Below the pieces are notes generated by a model. The model ran no database searches, was not told the origin of the DNA, and was given only the letters and a program-made list of their open reading frames with translations. 7,387 nucleotides of DNA, taken from Pseudomonadota bacterium (GTDB lineage: Bacteria > Pseudomonadota > Alphaproteobacteria > Ferrovibrionales > Ferrovibrionaceae). Both the position numbers and the translations under genes were made by a program. This document shows positions 4,691 through 7,387 of the stretch, piece by piece (positions within the stretch are counted from its first letter, which is position 1; every line of letters begins with the position of its first letter). The DNA is taken from the NCBI GenBank assembly GCA_021793055.1, contig JAJYTL010000162.1, forward strand, positions 1 through 7,387. Reading direction: 5' to 3'.

Positions 4691-6037
4691 CTAGGAGGGC
4701 AGCGGCAGGTCGAGCGCCTTGAAGGTCTTGGCCTGGCGGCGGCCGAGGCGCTTCGGGTCGAAATCCGCGATCAACTCCTGGAACAAGCGGTGCCAGTTGA
4801 TCTCGGATTTGAGGTGGAGGAAAACCCCGCCGAGGCCGATCGCCGCGCGGTCCATGAAGACGAATTCCCGCGGCGGCGTCACGCCGCCCTGTTCGCGGAG
4901 CTGGCGCGCCACCTTTTCCGCCACGTCGCGGCCGTAAAGCCCGGCCGATTCGACCTCTTGGATGCGGCGTGGCCGATCTTCGAGAAGCGGCGCGTAGATG
5001 AACTCGGCCCACAGGTTCAGGGTATCGATCGCGGCCTTCGAGAGGCCGGTGAAGCCCCAGGTCTCGTAGGCATGGACGGCGAGGGCGTGGTCGTCGCGCT
5101 CCAAGGCGTGATAGAGGTCGATCACGCCCTGGACGAATTTCGGCTGAAAGAATCGCACGCAGCCGAAATCCAGCAGATTGATGGAAAAATCGTCGGCGAC
5201 CGAATAGTTGCCGAGATGCGGGTCGCCGTGGATCACGCCGTAATTGTAAAATGGCACGTACCAGGCGCGAAACATGTGCTGGGCGATCGTATTGCGCTGC
5301 TCGATCGGCGCATCCTTGAACTCCAGAAGCGGCCGCCCGGACAGCCAGCTCATGGTGAGAAGCCGCCGGGTCGACAGTTCCGGCACCACTTCCGGCACAT
5401 GCACGCCGGGCTCGTTTTCGAATATCTTGTGGTAGAGGCGCATATGCAGCGCCTCGCGTTGATAATCGAGCTCTTCGTGCAGTCGGGCGGCGATCTCGTC
5501 GTGGATGTTGCGCGGATCGATGGTCGGGTCATAGCGCTGGTAGATGGCGAAGATCAGCTTGAGCTGGCGCAGATCCGCCTCCACCGCGGCCGCCATGTTC
5601 GGATATTGCAGCTTGCAAGCGAGATCCGCGTGTTCCGTTGTCGCCGCGCGATGCACTTGGCCGAGCGAGGCCGCGGCCTCGGCCTCGCGGCTGAAACGCG
5701 TGAAGCGGTTCTGCCAATCGGGGCCGAGCTCGGCCGTCATCCGCCGTTTGACGAAGACCCAGCCCATGGCCGGCGCATGGGCCTGAAGCTGGCTCAACTC
5801 GGCGACATATTCGCGCGGCAGCGCTTCCGGGATCGTCGCCATGATCTGGGCGACCTTCATCAGCGGTCCCTTGAGCCCGCCGAGGGCGCGGCGGAGGTCG
5901 GCGGCATGGGCGGCACGATCGAGCGGCAGTCCGAGGTAGCGGTTGCCGGCCAGCCGAGCGGCGATATTGCCGACCGAGGCGCCAACCCGGGCGTAGCGCC
6001 GCACCCGGCGGCCGAGACTGTCCTCCTCGCCGCTCAT
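4691..6037 (-). CDS. ABC1/UbiB-family atypical kinase (COQ8-like)
   Basis: This is a 448-residue member of the ABC1/ADCK/UbiB family, protein-kinase-like ATPases best known for supporting ubiquinone synthesis. Motifs in order: the KxGQ-type element, here LKGPLMKVAQIMATIP (55-70), with Ala replacing the Gly; the Ala-rich loop EAAAASLGQVHRA region (AAAS 121-124) that replaces a glycine-rich loop; the ATP lysine Lys142 in ACKLQYP; EELDYQREA (188-196); the catalytic loop HGDPHLGN (270-277); and the metal-binding LLDFG (288-292). All catalytic residues are present, so it should be active. I see no strong hydrophobic C-terminal anchor such as UbiB has, so it is probably soluble or peripheral, and I do not call it ubiB. 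It starts 7 bases after the peptidase stop with only a weak ribosome binding site, consistent with coupling. It is convergent with the trmO-like gene, 14 bases away, with no clear terminator between them. Confidence 0.93.
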   Translation of the reverse strand: MSGEEDSLGRRVRRYARVGASVGNIAARLAGNRYLGLPLDRAAHAADLRRALGGLKGPLMKVAQIMATIPEALPREYVAELSQLQAHAPAMGWVFVKRRMTAELGPDWQNRFTRFSREAEAAASLGQVHRAATTEHADLACKLQYPNMAAAVEADLRQLKLIFAIYQRYDPTIDPRNIHDEIAARLHEELDYQREALHMRLYHKIFENEPGVHVPEVVPELSTRRLLTMSWLSGRPLLEFKDAPIEQRNTIAQHMFRAWYVPFYNYGVIHGDPHLGNYSVADDFSINLLDFGCVRFFQPKFVQGVIDLYHALERDDHALAVHAYETWGFTGLSKAAIDTLNLWAEFIYAPLLEDRPRRIQEVESAGLYGRDVAEKVARQLREQGGVTPPREFVFMDRAAIGLGGVFLHLKSEINWHRLFQELIADFDPKRLGRRQAKTFKALDLPLPS

Positions 6038-6044
6038 GGGTGGC

Positions 6045-7387
6045 TCACGCGTCCTGCTCCAGCCGGTTGATCATGTTGCCGATCACCGAAAGCCCCTTGT
6101 CCCAGAACTTGGCGTCGCCGGCGTCTAGGCCGAAGGGGGCCAGAAGCTCGCGGTGATGCAAGGTGCCGCCGGCCTTGAGCAGCGCGAGATATTTCTCGGC
6201 AAAGCCAACCGGCGCCGCCTGATAGGCGGCGTAGAGCGCGTTCACCAGGCAGTCCCCGAAGGCATAGGCATAGACGTAGAAGGGGCTGTGGACGAAGTGC
6301 GAGATATAGATCCAGTAGTGGCGATATTCGGGGTCGAGGCGGAAGGCGGGGCCGAGGCTTTCCTGCTGGGTTTCGAGCCAGATGTCGCCGATGCGCTCGG
6401 GCGAAAGCTCGGCCTCGCGGCGTTCTCCGTGCAAGCGGCGCTCGAATTCATGAAACGCGATCTGGCGCACCACCGTGTTCAGCATGTCCTCGACCTTGGA
6501 GGCTAGCATGAAGCGCCGCTTCGCGGCGTCGGGCTCGGCGGCGAGCAAGGCCTGGAAGGTGAGCTGCTCGCCGAAGACCGAGGCGGTCTCGGCGAGCGTC
6601 AAGGGCGTATCGGCCATGAGCGGCCCTTGCGGTGCCGCGAGGCACTGGTGAATGCCGTGGCCGAGCTCGTGCGCCAAGGTCATGACGTCGCGCGTCTTGC
6701 CTTGATAATTCAGCAGGAGATAGGGATGCGCGCTCGGCACGGTCGGGTGCGCGAAGGCGCCCGGCACTTTGCCCGGGCGCAATGCGGCGTCGATCCAGGG
6801 GCGCTCGAAAAAGCGGTTGCCGATCTCGGCCAGTTTCGGCGAGAAGCGTCGATAGGCATCGAGCACGATCACCTTGCCCTCGCTCCAGGGGATGTCGCGC
6901 TCGGGCGCGCCGGGAAGCGGCGCGTTGCGGTCCCAGTAGTTCAGCTTGTCGACGCCAAGCCAGCGCGCCTTCAGCCGGTAATAGCGGTGCGCGAGCGTCG
7001 GGTAGGCCCTCTTCACGGCGCCGACCAAGGCCTCGACCATTTCGGGCTCGACATGGTTGGCGAGGTGGCGCGCGGTCATGGGCGAGGGCAGCTTGCGCCA
7101 CTTGTCTTCGATTTCCTTGTCCTTGATCAGCGTGTTGGTGATGCGGGCGAAGAGCCGGGAATTCTCGGCGAAGGTCGCCGCGAACCGGTTCGCCGCCTCC
7201 TTGCGCTTGGCCGGGTCCCGGTCGGAGAGAAGATGGAGCGTCCCTTCGAGGTTGCGCTCGTCCGCCCCCCCGACGCGGAAGCGGAAATTGGCGAGGGTAT
7301 CGTCGAACAGCCTGACCCATGCGGCCCGCCCCGCGACGCTCTTCTCGTGGAACAGCTGCTCCAGCTCTTCCGAAAGCTGGTAGGGGC
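6045..7387 (-). CDS. pepF: Oligoendopeptidase F (M3B zinc metallopeptidase), N-terminus missing
   Basis: This is a cytoplasmic zinc peptidase of family M3B that cleaves short peptides. The 446 visible residues are the C-terminal three quarters of a protein of usually about 600; the start lies beyond the right edge. The visible part opens PYQLSEELEQLFHEKSV, a typical mid-protein segment, and continues through NTLIKDKEIEDKW. The zinc site is HELGH in MTLAHELGHGIHQCLA (visible residues 239-243), with the third ligand glutamate in LTLAETASVFGEQL (Glu266). The tyrosine-rich substrate-binding segment YWIYISHFVHSPFYVYAYAFG follows in the C-terminal part. Internal Met codons such as that at 7079 are not the start, since homology continues upstream in the same frame. 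It precedes the ABC1-type kinase gene by 7 bases, so the two form one transcription unit whose promoter is outside the window. Confidence 0.95.
   Translation of the reverse strand, partial: PYQLSEELEQLFHEKSVAGRAAWVRLFDDTLANFRFRVGGADERNLEGTLHLLSDRDPAKRKEAANRFAATFAENSRLFARITNTLIKDKEIEDKWRKLPSPMTARHLANHVEPEMVEALVGAVKRAYPTLAHRYYRLKARWLGVDKLNYWDRNAPLPGAPERDIPWSEGKVIVLDAYRRFSPKLAEIGNRFFERPWIDAALRPGKVPGAFAHPTVPSAHPYLLLNYQGKTRDVMTLAHELGHGIHQCLAAPQGPLMADTPLTLAETASVFGEQLTFQALLAAEPDAAKRRFMLASKVEDMLNTVVRQIAFHEFERRLHGERREAELSPERIGDIWLETQQESLGPAFRLDPEYRHYWIYISHFVHSPFYVYAYAFGDCLVNALYAAYQAAPVGFAEKYLALLKAGGTLHHRELLAPFGLDAGDAKFWDKGLSVIGNMINRLEQDA

Noticed and set aside
4490..6070. A 526-residue open frame on the plus strand opposite the ABC1-type kinase
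   Set aside because: It overlaps the trmO-like gene in another frame and is antisense to a kinase with all its motifs. Its composition is typical of an antisense shadow with no recognisable domain.
6448..7320. A 290-residue minus-strand open frame in a different phase within the peptidase gene
   Set aside because: It is an Arg/Ala-rich alternate frame of a gene whose real frame carries HELGH and other M3B motifs through to the window edge.

Overview
The window is high-GC, densely coded bacterial chromosome. It looks alphaproteobacterial, probably near Rhodospirillales. The evidence is a proton-translocating transhydrogenase with its alpha subunit split into two genes (the layout known from Rhodospirillum rubrum), a 52-residue protein of the alphaproteobacterial aa3-oxidase subunit IV type, and G/C-rich third codon positions. 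No species can be named from the sequence. There are no mobile elements, CRISPR arrays, rRNAs or convincing tRNAs, and the genes are mostly core metabolism and housekeeping.

Layout from left to right. (1) Bases 1-271, minus strand: the start of an unrecognised gene that runs off the left edge. (2) Bases 281-442: a short intergenic stretch with a Rho-independent-type terminator for the next transcription unit, one further hairpin and an isolated tRNA T-arm-like motif. (3) Bases 443-3620, minus strand: a transcription unit read right to left as cox4-like small membrane protein, pntAA, pntAB, pntB. A good sigma70-type promoter lies at 3660-3688 and the terminator at 411-431. The three pnt genes together encode a complete transhydrogenase: the NAD(H) domain dI, the membrane domain dII split over two proteins, and the NADP(H) domain dIII. 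It couples proton re-entry to NADPH formation. (4) Bases 3621-3810: the divergent control region. On its right side a strong GC hairpin covers part of the ribosome binding site of the next gene. (5) Bases 3811-4676, plus strand: an OsmC-family thiol redox protein, translationally coupled by an ATGA overlap to a TrmO/TsaA-fold putative SAM-dependent tRNA methyltransferase. (6) Bases 4691-7387, minus strand, convergent with the previous pair: an M3B oligoendopeptidase F (its N-terminus lies beyond the right edge), followed after 7 bases by an ABC1/UbiB-family atypical kinase.

Functionally, the centre of the window is about NADPH supply (transhydrogenase), placed back to back with a thiol-dependent peroxide-type defence gene. 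A redox link is plausible but is inferred from position only. The most interesting loose ends are the cox4-like peptide at the head of the pnt unit, the hairpin over the osmC-like ribosome binding site, the divergent short TrmO subtype coupled to OsmC, and the peptidase-kinase pair. I did not find evidence for a wholly new system; this is mainly an ordinary core region.
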